DNA of 64,000 nucleotides from Kriegella sp965368185 (GTDB taxonomy: Bacteria; Bacteroidota; Bacteroidia; Flavobacteriales; Flavobacteriaceae): positions 1 through 64,000 of the forward strand of contig CBDULZ010000009.1 of assembly GCA_965368185.1 (NCBI GenBank), read 5' to 3'. Positions 34,344-42,072 of the stretch are shown piece by piece (the first letter of the stretch is position 1; each line of letters starts with the position of its first letter). Position numbers and translations under genes: made by a program. The notes beneath the pieces were generated by a model, which did not search any database, was not told the DNA's origin, and was given only the letters and a program-made list of their open reading frames with translations.

Positions 34344-35450
34344 ATGCCCATTACACAAGTAGATTACCAAATGTTCAAAGAAAATTCCATTAAAGGCAGA
34401 TATGTTACCAATACCCAAATTCTGTCTTTTCTTGAAAAGCTGTCTGCTAACTTTGTTCTGGAGACTGTTGGATATTCTGTTGAGAATCGTCCCATTAAAA
34501 GTGTGACCTGGGGAAGAGGAACCAAAAAAATATTGATGTGGTCTCAAATGCATGGTAATGAAACGACCACGACCAAGGCGCTATGTGATATCATTAATTT
34601 ACTACAATCCCAATCCGATATTTTGACCGTCTTGGGGCAGTGTACTTTCAAAATGATTCTTATCTTAAATCCCGATGGTGCCGAAGTTTATACCCGTATT
34701 AATGCCAACGCTATTGATTTAAATAGGGATGCCCAAAAGCGTAGCCAACCTGAAAGTAGGGTATTGCGAAAGGTCTACGATGACTTTAGACCTGATTTCT
34801 GCCTTAATCTTCACGGTCAGCGTACCATTTTTAATGTGGGTTTCACATCAAAACCTGCCACCGTCTCTTTTTTAGCACCCTCCCATAATAAGGAGCGCAA
34901 CATATCTGCTTCACGAGAACTTAGTATGAAACTCATTGTGGCTATGAATAAGGTTTTACAAGGCATGATTCCTGGTCAGATCGGACGTTACGATGACTCT
35001 TTTAATGAAAATTGCGTGGGAGACGCCTTTCAAATGCTCAATACACCGACCGTGCTTTTTGAAGCGGGACATTATCCTGGGGACTATGAGCGGGAGCGTA
35101 CGAGGGAGTATATTTTTTATTCACTTTTAACTGCTCTTAAAACAGTGGCCTTGAACAAGGTTTCCAGTTTTAATCGCGACGACTATTTTACCATTCCAGA
35201 AAATAACAAACTATTTTTTGATGTCTTGATCAAAAATGTACAAGAAGTAAACAAGTCTGTTGCAAACACCCGGGACATGGGTATTTTATTTGTTGAGACA
35301 CTTAGAGCGGGTGAAATCGCCTTTGTTCCTAAAGTTGCCGAAATAGGCAATCTAAAGGGGTATCATGGCCATAAGACATTCGACTGTCTGATCAAGGAAG
35401 ATTTAATCGAATTAAAAAAACAGCAATATTGGGTTAATGTTCAGGGCTAA
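34344..35450 (+). CDS. M14-family zinc carboxypeptidase
   Basis: 368 residues. Metal motif SQMHGNETT (His and Glu of HxxE type) at about 68-76, ILNPDGAEVYTRINANAIDLNRDAQ (the substrate Arg/Asn region), LNLHGQRTIFNVG with the third ligand His, and the catalytic Glu in TVLFEAGHYPGDYERE. There is no signal peptide, so it is cytoplasmic, unlike secreted carboxypeptidases; a peptide or cell-wall-peptide recycling role is possible. The C-terminal 90 residues form an extra domain. It has its own promoter with direct repeats and is divergent from an XRE regulator. Confidence 0.92.
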   Translation: MPITQVDYQMFKENSIKGRYVTNTQILSFLEKLSANFVLETVGYSVENRPIKSVTWGRGTKKILMWSQMHGNETTTTKALCDIINLLQSQSDILTVLGQCTFKMILILNPDGAEVYTRINANAIDLNRDAQKRSQPESRVLRKVYDDFRPDFCLNLHGQRTIFNVGFTSKPATVSFLAPSHNKERNISASRELSMKLIVAMNKVLQGMIPGQIGRYDDSFNENCVGDAFQMLNTPTVLFEAGHYPGDYERERTREYIFYSLLTALKTVALNKVSSFNRDDYFTIPENNKLFFDVLIKNVQEVNKSVANTRDMGILFVETLRAGEIAFVPKVAEIGNLKGYHGHKTFDCLIKEDLIELKKQQYWVNVQG

Positions 35451-35538
35451 TCCGACATTTTTTTGCAACGAAAACGTTTGAAAATTACATTTTTGTTAAA
35501 AAAATGCAAGTTTTACTGAATATATTTTCTTAATTTTT

Positions 35539-35546
35539 TACTTTTG
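35539..35546 (+). promoter_or_regulatory. -7 box of the Lrp/AsnC regulator gene
   Basis: TACTTTTG fits TAnnTTTG and lies 20 nt before the ATG at 35567. The region upstream is T-rich with no clear -33. Confidence 0.45.
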
Positions 35547-35566
35547 TCCGAAATATACCATTGATT

Positions 35567-36046
35567 ATGACAAAAGTTAAATTAGACGAAATTGACCATC
35601 AGATTCTTGATATGCTGATCGACAATACCCGAACCCCTTTTACTGATATAGCAAAAAAGCTTTTAATTTCAGCGGGAACCGTTCACGTACGTGTAAAAAA
35701 GATGGAAGAGGCAGGTATCATAAAAGGTTCCTCCCTTACACTTGACTATGTGAAATTGGGCTATGCATTTATTGCTTATGTGGGTATCTTTTTAGAGAAA
35801 ACACATCAAACGAAATTTGTTTTAGAGCGTTTGGAGCAAATTCCAAATGTAACCGTTGCACATATTACCACAGGTAAATTCAATATTTTTTGCAAAATCA
35901 GGGCCAGGGATACCAATCATGCCAAGAACATTATTTTTAAGATCGATGATATCGATGGCATTAGTAGAACAGAGACCATGATTTCGTTGGAAGAAAGTAT
36001 CAATGACAAAAAACGGTTGATGCATACGATTTTCAATGAATTGTAG
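35567..36046 (+). CDS. Lrp/AsnC-family transcriptional regulator
   Basis: 159 residues. N-terminal winged helix: LDEIDHQILDMLIDNTRTPFTDIAKKL and the recognition helix ISAGTVHVRVKKMEEAGIIKG. C-terminal RAM ligand-binding domain with YAFIAYVGIFLEK, HITTGKFNIFCKIRA and a closing strand with ISRTETMISLEES. The family senses amino acids and often controls amino-acid metabolism. The ATG at 35567 is chosen over a TTG six bases earlier. A terminator follows at 36074. Its targets are not evident, though proline dehydrogenase and alanine dehydrogenase lie elsewhere in this window. Confidence 0.95.
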   Translation: MTKVKLDEIDHQILDMLIDNTRTPFTDIAKKLLISAGTVHVRVKKMEEAGIIKGSSLTLDYVKLGYAFIAYVGIFLEKTHQTKFVLERLEQIPNVTVAHITTGKFNIFCKIRARDTNHAKNIIFKIDDIDGISRTETMISLEESINDKKRLMHTIFNEL

Positions 36047-36073
36047 ATTGAAAAAAGTTAAGTAATAAAATGA

Positions 36074-36108
36074 ATCCCAAAGCACAAGTTGTCTTTGGGA
36101 TTTTTTTT
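36074..36108 (+). terminator. Terminator after the Lrp/AsnC gene
   Basis: AATCCCAAAG and CTTTGGGATT form a 10-bp stem around CACAAGTTGT, followed by a T run of eight. It lies 28 bp after the stop codon. Confidence 0.93.
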
Positions 36109-36119
36109 ATCTTAGTATT

Positions 36120-36638
36120 ATGAAGACTTCTGAAATTCAACTTCCTGATCCGGCGCCCTTTTATAAGACTTATATTGATGTTTTAGGCGAGGTGAATTTA
36201 AACGATATGCTGAAAAAGCAATTGAAGAATTTTCCGGAATTTATTGAGAGTATACCCGATGCTACTTTTAGCTTTGCCTATGCCGAAGGTAAGTGGAGCG
36301 TAGCAGAGGTGCTATTGCATGTTATAGATGCAGAACGTGTCTTTCAGTATCGAGCTTTGCGGTTTTCCCGAGGGGATAAGACGTTACTGCCGGGCTTCGA
36401 TCAAGATGCCTTTGTTGCCAATAGCGCAAGTAACAGCCGTTCTAAAATGAGCCTTATTAACGAGTATAAAGCGGTAAGAGGTTCAACGATTGCATTGTTC
36501 TCCAGTTTTAGCCGACCCGTTTTAGATTTGAAAGGAACAGCAAGTGATTTGGAGTGGAGTGTAGCCGGCTTAGGTTTTGTCATTTGCGGCCACCAAAAAT
36601 ACCATAGAAATATTATCAGACAGCGCTATTTGAACTAA
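36120..36638 (+). CDS. DinB-family protein
   Basis: 172 residues of a four-helix-bundle metalloprotein fold (DinB_2). The metal-binding histidines of the family are seen in EVLLHVIDAERVFQYRALRF (first His) and VICGHQKYHRNIIRQRYL (two His near the C-terminus). It is cytoplasmic. Many relatives are thiol-dependent transferases, for example bacillithiol S-transferases, but the substrate cannot be assigned. It begins just after the terminator at 36074-36108, so it needs its own promoter, which I cannot identify. Confidence 0.92.
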   Translation: MKTSEIQLPDPAPFYKTYIDVLGEVNLNDMLKKQLKNFPEFIESIPDATFSFAYAEGKWSVAEVLLHVIDAERVFQYRALRFSRGDKTLLPGFDQDAFVANSASNSRSKMSLINEYKAVRGSTIALFSSFSRPVLDLKGTASDLEWSVAGLGFVICGHQKYHRNIIRQRYLN

Positions 36639-36974
36639 TTATTCAAAATCACTTTCTTCGTCAGACTCAAATTCTGAACTAAATTCATTGTTCATTTCTT
36701 GAGAATCTACATTTTCAAGAACGGGCTCGGACTTGTCTTCCAATTCCTTTTCGATGGTTTCCTCAAAATTAGAAATAAAGCTTGCCAGGCTCTTACTGAT
36801 TTTCACCATGTAGATGGCGTCTTCAGTCTTCAACTCAACGGCTTCGACAATATCACCGCTGGCATTTCTAAAGGTAATGATGTCGTCATCACCGTATCCG
36901 TAGGGGTAGGTTTCGATCAACAGGGCTGCCAACGTGTGGTCTAACTTTTTGTAGTCAACAAGTTTACGTATCAT
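36639..36974 (-). CDS. Conserved acidic-tailed protein of unknown function
   Basis: 111 residues. The N-terminal 65 residues are a compact conserved domain (VDYKKLDHTLAALLIETYPYGYG, DDDIITFRNASGDIVEAVEL, YMVKISKSLASFISNFE); the rest is a highly acidic, Ser/Glu-rich tail ending ESDEESDFE. It is cytoplasmic. I recall relatives in most Flavobacteriia, some named as DNA primase, which nothing here supports. The acidic tail suggests RNA-polymerase- or nucleic-acid-mimicking contacts, but that is speculation. It converges with the DinB gene with no gap. Confidence 0.85.
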   Translation of the reverse strand: MIRKLVDYKKLDHTLAALLIETYPYGYGDDDIITFRNASGDIVEAVELKTEDAIYMVKISKSLASFISNFEETIEKELEDKSEPVLENVDSQEMNNEFSSEFESDEESDFE

Positions 36975-37071
36975 AATAAATTGGTTTGATTTGTTATTAT
37001 GAAACTAAACTATATAATTTTTGCTTTGAAGAAACCAAAGAGTTGTCAAAGCCCGATATTAGTACATGAAC

Positions 37072-38136
37072 TTAGAGCTCGTTGTAGTATGTAAAAGCCT
37101 CATGATAGAAATTTTCTGGAATCTTTACATCGATTGCCGGTTTTCCGATACTATGGAGTAATACGAAATTAATATTGCCGTGTGAATTCTTCTTGTCGAA
37201 CTTTAATAACGACAAGATGCTTTGAATGTCTGAAGATGAGAATTTCACCCTTTTATAGCGGCCAAAAAAGGTCGATTTGATATCTTCCAATGATGCCTCG
37301 GTAAGATCGGTCAGTCGGTGTGATAAATAAGCTTCCAAGATCATACCGATGGCAATGGCCTCACCATGGAGCAAGGTTTCGTGCTCGGTGCTCTCTAAAA
37401 AATAAGATTCTATCGCATGCCCTAAGGTGTGACCGTAGTTCAATATTTTACGTAGGCTTTGTTCGGTCGGATCTTGAAGAACCACCTTGTTTTTGATAAT
37501 TACCGAATCGTGGATCAGTTGATCTAAATCAACAAAATCTGTAATCAGTTTCAATGATTCCCAATAGGCGGCGTCTTGAATTAATCCGTGCTTTAGCATT
37601 TCAGCAAAACCACTGTTCAATTGCCGGATCTCCAAGGTTTCTAAAAAATCTGTAATTACCAAGACCATCTCGGGTTGGTTGATTACCCCTATTTGATTTT
37701 TTAACGGTCCGAGGTCTACACCTGTTTTTCCACCTACCGAAGCATCGACCATTGCGAGTAGGGTAGTGGGTATGTTTATGAAAGCTATTCCTCTTTTAAA
37801 GGTAGAAGCAACAAAGCCCCCCAAATCGGTAACTACACCGCCACCAAGATTAATGAGTAAACTTTTTCGGTCGGCATCTAAATTTGATAGCGCTTCCCAA
37901 ACTTGTGTGCAAGTGGCAATGTTTTTGTGTTCTTCACCTGGCTCGATTTCAATAACCTCAAAATCATATTTTTCTTGCAATCTCGATGTTAAGACAGGCA
38001 GGCAATCGTGGTTGGTATTTGTGTCTACAAGAATGAATAATTTTGAATAATTCTTTTTGGTCAAATGCTGTTCGAGTACGGAATAGGCATTTTGATTAAA
38101 ATGAACGGCGTATGAAGCAGAGGTTATCGATTCCAT
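37072..38136 (-). CDS. aroB: 3-dehydroquinate synthase
   Basis: Second enzyme of the shikimate pathway: converts DAHP to 3-dehydroquinate with NAD and a divalent metal. The NAD loop LINLGGGVVTDLGGFVASTFKRG is split by the usual glycines, followed by IPTTLLAMVDASVGGKTGVD, a diagnostic motif. Metal ligands lie in FAEMLKHGLI, NYGHTLGHAIES and LLHGEAIAIGM. The longest frame would start at 38214, but the family begins near MESITSASYAVHF, so the ATG at 38136 (354 residues) is chosen. Divergent from proline dehydrogenase. Confidence 0.95.
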   Translation of the reverse strand: MESITSASYAVHFNQNAYSVLEQHLTKKNYSKLFILVDTNTNHDCLPVLTSRLQEKYDFEVIEIEPGEEHKNIATCTQVWEALSNLDADRKSLLINLGGGVVTDLGGFVASTFKRGIAFINIPTTLLAMVDASVGGKTGVDLGPLKNQIGVINQPEMVLVITDFLETLEIRQLNSGFAEMLKHGLIQDAAYWESLKLITDFVDLDQLIHDSVIIKNKVVLQDPTEQSLRKILNYGHTLGHAIESYFLESTEHETLLHGEAIAIGMILEAYLSHRLTDLTEASLEDIKSTFFGRYKRVKFSSSDIQSILSLLKFDKKNSHGNINFVLLHSIGKPAIDVKIPENFYHEAFTYYNEL

Positions 38137-38234
38137 TAAAGATTTCATTTGATTTTTCCTAGTGCTGGAAATATCTGGGTTAAAGACCGCAAAATAAAGG
38201 TAATTTTTTGTCAAAAGAATATATTTTCTGTCAT

Positions 38235-38242
38235 TATCTTTG
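38235..38242 (+). promoter_or_regulatory. Candidate -7 box of proline dehydrogenase
   Basis: TATCTTTG, 22 nt before the ATG at 38265, with TTTTTTG at 38204-38210 upstream (24-bp spacing, slightly long). A second match, TAATTTTG at 38251-38258, is only 6 nt from the ATG. Confidence 0.4.
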
Positions 38243-38264
38243 ATCTGCTATAATTTTGCCGTAT

Positions 38265-39431
38265 ATGAATCCTATATTCGAAGATACTGAAATTGCATTT
38301 GAGCTCAAGTCAGATTCAGAACTGGAAAGGGCTTACTTTTTGTTCAAAATGATATCCAATGAGCCCTTGGTGAAGTTGGGCACTGTGGTCACTAATTTGG
38401 CGATCAAGGCCCGGCTTCCTGTAGAAAGTCTTATCCGCTTGACGGTATTTGATCATTTCTGTGGAGGGGTCAATGAAAATGATTGCATGTCGGTTGTTGA
38501 TAAAATGTGGGAAAAGCAGGTGTCTTCGGTACTCGATTATTCGGTCGAGGGAAGCGATGATGAGGACCCCTTGGATAATGCCCTCGCCACGGTCTTGCGG
38601 GTATTGGATTTTGCCAATGAAAAAGACGCTATTCCATTTGCAGTATTTAAACCGACAGGATACGGTCGTTTTGAACTCTTTGAAAAAATAGGGAAGGGTG
38701 TCGAATTGACCGAAAAGGAAACGGAAGAATGGGCACGGGTTGAAAAACGGTTTGATGTCACGTGCAAGAAGGCTTCCGATTTGGACGTTGCGCTTTTGAT
38801 CGACGCCGAAGAAAGTTGGATGCAAGCGGCGGCCGACCAGCTGGTGGAAAAAATGATGCGCAAATACAATACTGAGAAGGCCGTTGTATTCAATACACTG
38901 CAGATGTATCGGTGGGACCGCATGGACTATTTGAAAAAGTTGCACAGCATCGCCTTAAAAGATGGTTTTAAGATTGGAATAAAGGTAGTTCGCGGTGCCT
39001 ACATGGAAAAAGAAAACGAACGTGCCGAAGCCAAAGGGTATCCCTCGCCGATATGTGCATCTAAAAAGGCCACGGATGATAATTTTGATGCGGCTGTGGA
39101 ATATATGTTAAGCGATTTGGGTACAATTTCAATTTTTGCAGGAACCCATAATGAGAATAGTTGTTACAAACTAATGCGATTGATGGATGATAGGGGGATA
39201 CAACCAAATGATGCCCATATTTGGTTTGGTCAATTGTACGGCATGAGCGACCACATCTCTTTTAATTTGGCGGCTAAAAATTACAATGTGGCGAAGTATC
39301 TACCTTTCGGACCTGTGCGCGATGTGATGCCTTATTTGATTCGGAGAGCAGAAGAGAACACGTCTGTAGCAGGGCAGACCAGTCGCGAACTGGCATTGTT
39401 AAAAAAAGAACGAAAAAGGAGGAAAATTTAA
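38265..39431 (+). CDS. Proline dehydrogenase
   Basis: 388-residue FAD enzyme that oxidises proline to pyrroline-5-carboxylate, the monofunctional type. Motifs: DVALLIDAEESWMQ, FNTLQMYRWDRMDYL, IKVVRGAYMEKENERA (the proline-binding YxxxE-like helix precursor), IFAGTHNENSC, WFGQLYGMSDHISF and the C-terminal PYLIRRAEENTS with the two Arg residues that bind the substrate carboxylate. An in-frame TTG at 38256 is not needed; the ATG at 38265 is preferred. Converges with the signalling cluster 17 bp downstream. Confidence 0.95.
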   Translation: MNPIFEDTEIAFELKSDSELERAYFLFKMISNEPLVKLGTVVTNLAIKARLPVESLIRLTVFDHFCGGVNENDCMSVVDKMWEKQVSSVLDYSVEGSDDEDPLDNALATVLRVLDFANEKDAIPFAVFKPTGYGRFELFEKIGKGVELTEKETEEWARVEKRFDVTCKKASDLDVALLIDAEESWMQAAADQLVEKMMRKYNTEKAVVFNTLQMYRWDRMDYLKKLHSIALKDGFKIGIKVVRGAYMEKENERAEAKGYPSPICASKKATDDNFDAAVEYMLSDLGTISIFAGTHNENSCYKLMRLMDDRGIQPNDAHIWFGQLYGMSDHISFNLAAKNYNVAKYLPFGPVRDVMPYLIRRAEENTSVAGQTSRELALLKKERKRRKI

Positions 39432-39448
39432 TTGCTTCCACCTGGTTT

Positions 39449-39868
39449 TTACACACAGCGTTCCCTTAATTCATTTACTAGTGACTCAACCCTATGGGTT
39501 GTTAACGGTTTACTGATAAATCCATCACAAGCCTCATTTTGTTCAGCATCGATGATATCTTTCAAATTGGTACTAGAGGACAACAAGTATGTTTTTACTG
39601 TATTGAATTTCTCATTTTTCAGTTCGTTAAATTTGTTCAAAAATTGAAACCCGTTCATTTCCGGCATATTTATATCCACTAAAATTATATCCGGAAAAAA
39701 AATCGGTTCTAAACCCGGTTGCGTATCTAAAGCACTTAAATATTCAATAGCTAATTTTGCCCTCGTAAATGTTTTAAACTTGCAGTCTATTGACAGCTTC
39801 TCAATGATTTTTTGAGTGATAAACAAATCAATTTCCATATCATCGATTAACATAAAATTTATTTTCAT
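39449..39868 (-). CDS. Single-domain response regulator (end of signalling cluster)
   Basis: 139 residues, receiver only. Acidic pair in MLIDDMEID, phospho-acceptor D65 in IILVDINMPEMNG, S/T in LLSSSTN and the lysine in GFISKPLTTH. The Pro-rich loop before the phospho-acceptor (DTQPGLEPIFFPD) is an insertion common in Bacteroidota receivers of the type that signals by protein contact. It follows the PAS kinase gene by 13 bp and is probably its partner and the last gene of the cluster. No terminator is visible in the 17 bp to the convergent gene. Confidence 0.93.
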   Translation of the reverse strand: MKINFMLIDDMEIDLFITQKIIEKLSIDCKFKTFTRAKLAIEYLSALDTQPGLEPIFFPDIILVDINMPEMNGFQFLNKFNELKNEKFNTVKTYLLSSSTNLKDIIDAEQNEACDGFISKPLTTHRVESLVNELRERCV

Positions 39869-39881
39869 TGGTCTATTGTTT

Positions 39882-40973
39882 TTAAGTAGCGCTCGGTAGA
39901 TTAATTACAAAACAAGCTCCTTTGTTAATTTTACTTTCAACTTTGATTTTTCCTTTTAAACTCTCAATACTATTTTTTACGATATATAATCCTAATCCAT
40001 TAGACCCGACATCGTGCTCGTTTTCAGTTCTATAATACAATTCGAATATTTTATTAAACTCCTTTTCAGCTATCCCTTTTCCATTGTCACATATTATTAT
40101 TTCTAGCTCATCGGCTACGGCTTTTACATTTATGTCTATAGTGGGCTTATGATGTTCTGTTGGGGGAAGTGAATATTTTATGGCATTTTGTATTAAATTT
40201 TTAAATACCGCGAAAAGCAAATCCGGATTGGAAGTAAATCCTTCTACATTTTGAATATCGATATTAAATGTTATGTTACCATATTTTGCATTTCCATTAA
40301 GTATTTTTAAAACACTATCTACGATATAGGAAAAATCTATAACTTTTAATTGTCTCGATTGCGTTGAAATTTGAGAAGCACTTGAAAGGGCATCTGACAA
40401 TACTTTAGCATGATTTATAGTTTTTTCAAGCATTTCTATTAACCCTTGCATTTTTTCTATTGATTGCTCTTCCTTAATAAGGTTAATCAAACCTTGTGCC
40501 GTTGAAAATGGTGCATTAAGGTCATGCGCCGAACGGTATAAAAACAATTCTAATTCTTTCTTAAGTTTTTCATTTTCAGACTTTAGTTTAGTGATGTCAT
40601 GAAAAATGCACAGAAATTTGAAATCACTACCCTTATCATCCTTAATTGGAAAAACAGTAGTCTTTAACCATACCGATTTTCCATTTTTTAAGGTATGCGT
40701 TAAGTCGCCGGACCATTCTTCTCCTTGACCAATTGTATTCCATAAGTTTTTATCCTTATCGATCGAATGTATTTCAGATTTGAATAATTGAAGGGATTCG
40801 CCTACTAATGTCTCGGCATTAAAATCTAAAATTTCACAAAACTTCTCATTGGCATATTCAATTCTACCTGTTGAATCTGAAACAGTATATATAGAATTTG
40901 CTTTAAGAATATCCTTTATTCTCTTTTCTATGGTATTAAAATTATTTGTCTTAAAATGTTTTAAGGCGCGCAT
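39882..40973 (-). CDS. Soluble PAS-domain histidine kinase
   Basis: 363 residues without membrane segments. A PAS domain at about 20-128 (TVSDSTGRIEYANEKFCEIL, then IFHDITKLKSEN) is followed by a short coiled coil and an atypical H box, H150 in RSAHDLNAPF, in place of HELRTP. The HATPase domain has NLIQNAIKYS, DNGKGI and GLGLYIVKNSIESL. Its ATG overlaps the stop of the STAS-like gene by 13 bp, so translation is coupled. Cytoplasmic, sensing an internal cue or a neighbouring protein. The receiver gene next downstream is the likely partner. Confidence 0.95.
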   Translation of the reverse strand: MRALKHFKTNNFNTIEKRIKDILKANSIYTVSDSTGRIEYANEKFCEILDFNAETLVGESLQLFKSEIHSIDKDKNLWNTIGQGEEWSGDLTHTLKNGKSVWLKTTVFPIKDDKGSDFKFLCIFHDITKLKSENEKLKKELELFLYRSAHDLNAPFSTAQGLINLIKEEQSIEKMQGLIEMLEKTINHAKVLSDALSSASQISTQSRQLKVIDFSYIVDSVLKILNGNAKYGNITFNIDIQNVEGFTSNPDLLFAVFKNLIQNAIKYSLPPTEHHKPTIDINVKAVADELEIIICDNGKGIAEKEFNKIFELYYRTENEHDVGSNGLGLYIVKNSIESLKGKIKVESKINKGACFVINLPSAT

Positions 40974-41365
40974 AAATTCATTTTAGTACTTAGACAATAT
41001 TCCTCGGCTTTTGGCACATTCTTGAATATGGCAAACGGTATCTTTGAATAAAATAGCCTTTTATAAGAGTGCACCAATAAATTTATCGAGAGCGAGTTCA
41101 CCACATAGGCCTCGGAAACAATAAAAGCCCCACTATTAAAACTTTTTGATAATAAGCGTGCGGCAGCAATAGAAAAAGTACCTTTTGTATCTCTTAAATC
41201 TACAATTATAGGTAGCGGTTTTCCCTTTGATAATTTAACAATAGCTTCCAAATATCGTTGTGCAACTTTATAATCCAACTTATTGTAAGCATTTAAATTG
41301 CTGATCTTGCATACAAGGATTTCATTACTTTGAATCTTAAAAGTTGCATGTTCGTATATAATCAT
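40961..41365 (-). CDS. STAS-like small protein, second of tandem pair
   Basis: 134 residues with an alternating beta/alpha pattern. The core LSKGKPLPIIVDLRDTKG, followed by a helix SIAAARLLSKSF, is shared with the upstream neighbour. Such proteins are common in Bacteroidota signalling clusters and resemble STAS/SpoIIAA-type folds (I recall DUF7793 as the nearest family, not verified). No signal peptide or membrane helix. The Asp in VDLRD may be the counterpart of a conserved strand end. Overlap with the next kinase gene and the 19-bp gap to the previous paralogue point to a function within the phosphorelay. Confidence 0.75.
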   Translation of the reverse strand: MIIYEHATFKIQSNEILVCKISNLNAYNKLDYKVAQRYLEAIVKLSKGKPLPIIVDLRDTKGTFSIAAARLLSKSFNSGAFIVSEAYVVNSLSINLLVHSYKRLFYSKIPFAIFKNVPKAEEYCLSTKMNLCAP

Positions 41366-41384
41366 ATCCTCCTTATTACTTATT

Positions 41385-41798
41385 CTAATTTGTCAGGTTA
41401 AACACCTTGAACCTTGTATTGTTATAACTGATTGCTTTATTGATATCTTTATAAATATTATTCGAAACATAATTACCACCAGCAACTCTACATACTAATA
41501 ATATCACCTTTTGTACAGCGGAGCCGGCTAAAAATGACCAGGAAAGAATTGACTTATTAAGTAGGGAATACGGGGAGAAAAGAATAAATAACTTAATGGC
41601 CTCTGCATTACTGACATTGGTTAAATCAATAAGTAAAGGAAGATATTTTCCTTTTGACAAGGATCTGGTTACCTTAGGAATAATTCTCGAAATATTAGCT
41701 TTTAGCGATTGATAATCAAAATCTTTATTGATTTCACAATAAATTATATTGTGGTCTGACCAGAATTTTACACCATAAAATTGAATTGTATTTTCCAT
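41385..41798 (-). CDS. STAS-like small protein, first of tandem pair
   Basis: 137 residues, paralogous to the next gene: LSKGKYLPLLIDLTNVSN aligns with LSKGKPLPIIVDLRDTKG, and both have a following helix, a central strand and a C-terminal helix. N-terminal strand pattern: FYGVKFWSDHNIIYCEIN. No known catalytic residues. It is the first gene downstream of the palindromic operator at 41922-41983 and of the sigma54-like promoter at 41823-41838, so its expression probably depends on the activator encoded upstream. Function unknown; a switch or anti-sigma-type partner role is inferred. Confidence 0.75.
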   Translation of the reverse strand: MENTIQFYGVKFWSDHNIIYCEINKDFDYQSLKANISRIIPKVTRSLSKGKYLPLLIDLTNVSNAEAIKLFILFSPYSLLNKSILSWSFLAGSAVQKVILLVCRVAGGNYVSNNIYKDINKAISYNNTRFKVFNLTN

Positions 41799-41822
41799 TA
41801 TGCGGCCTTTGGAAAATTATTA

Positions 41823-41838
41823 GCCAATAGCCATGCCA
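41823..41838 (-). promoter_or_regulatory. Candidate sigma54 (-24/-12) promoter of the STAS-like genes
   Basis: Minus strand reads TGGCATG-GCTA-TTGGC, against the consensus TGGCACG-N4-TTGC. The spacing between the two GG/G elements is correct; the final C of the -12 GC is replaced by G. Predicted start near 41812, 14 nt before the ATG at 41798, with AAAGG as ribosome site. Confidence 0.5.
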
Positions 41839-41921
41839 AAACACAATAAATCAAACTAGCAATTTGTAAATGTCTGTTTCTGTGTCATTTAAATAATTAC
41901 AGCTGGAATTGTATAAAATGT

Positions 41922-41983
41922 AATGCACGGTATACCGTGCATTGTCTTGTAGAATTATATGTAAAAACGGTATATCGTGTAAG
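41922..41983. promoter_or_regulatory. Palindromic enhancer pair (candidate UAS of the sigma54 activator)
   Basis: 41922-41943 is a perfect 22-bp palindrome with half-site AATGCACGGTA. A second copy of its core, ACGGTATAyCGTG (12 of 13 bases), begins exactly 40 bp further on (41927 and 41967). The two centres are about 95 and 135 bp from the -24 element of the candidate promoter, normal for bEBP enhancers. Confidence 0.65.
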
Positions 41984-42072
41984 TAAATTAATACTCTTTG
42001 ATAGGTTAAAACCCTGCTTCCGAATGTAGGGGCAATCTTTTCATAGACCATGGACTTCTAGTCCCTAATGGT

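Noticed and set aside
38316..38945. Long antisense frame (209 residues) inside proline dehydrogenase
   Set aside because: The sense strand encodes a complete proline dehydrogenase with all motifs, so the antisense frame is a by-product of codon usage.
41851..42051. 66-residue open frame on the minus strand across the palindromes
   Set aside because: No family features and a composition typical of AT-rich non-coding DNA; the palindromic sites it spans are better explained as operator DNA.
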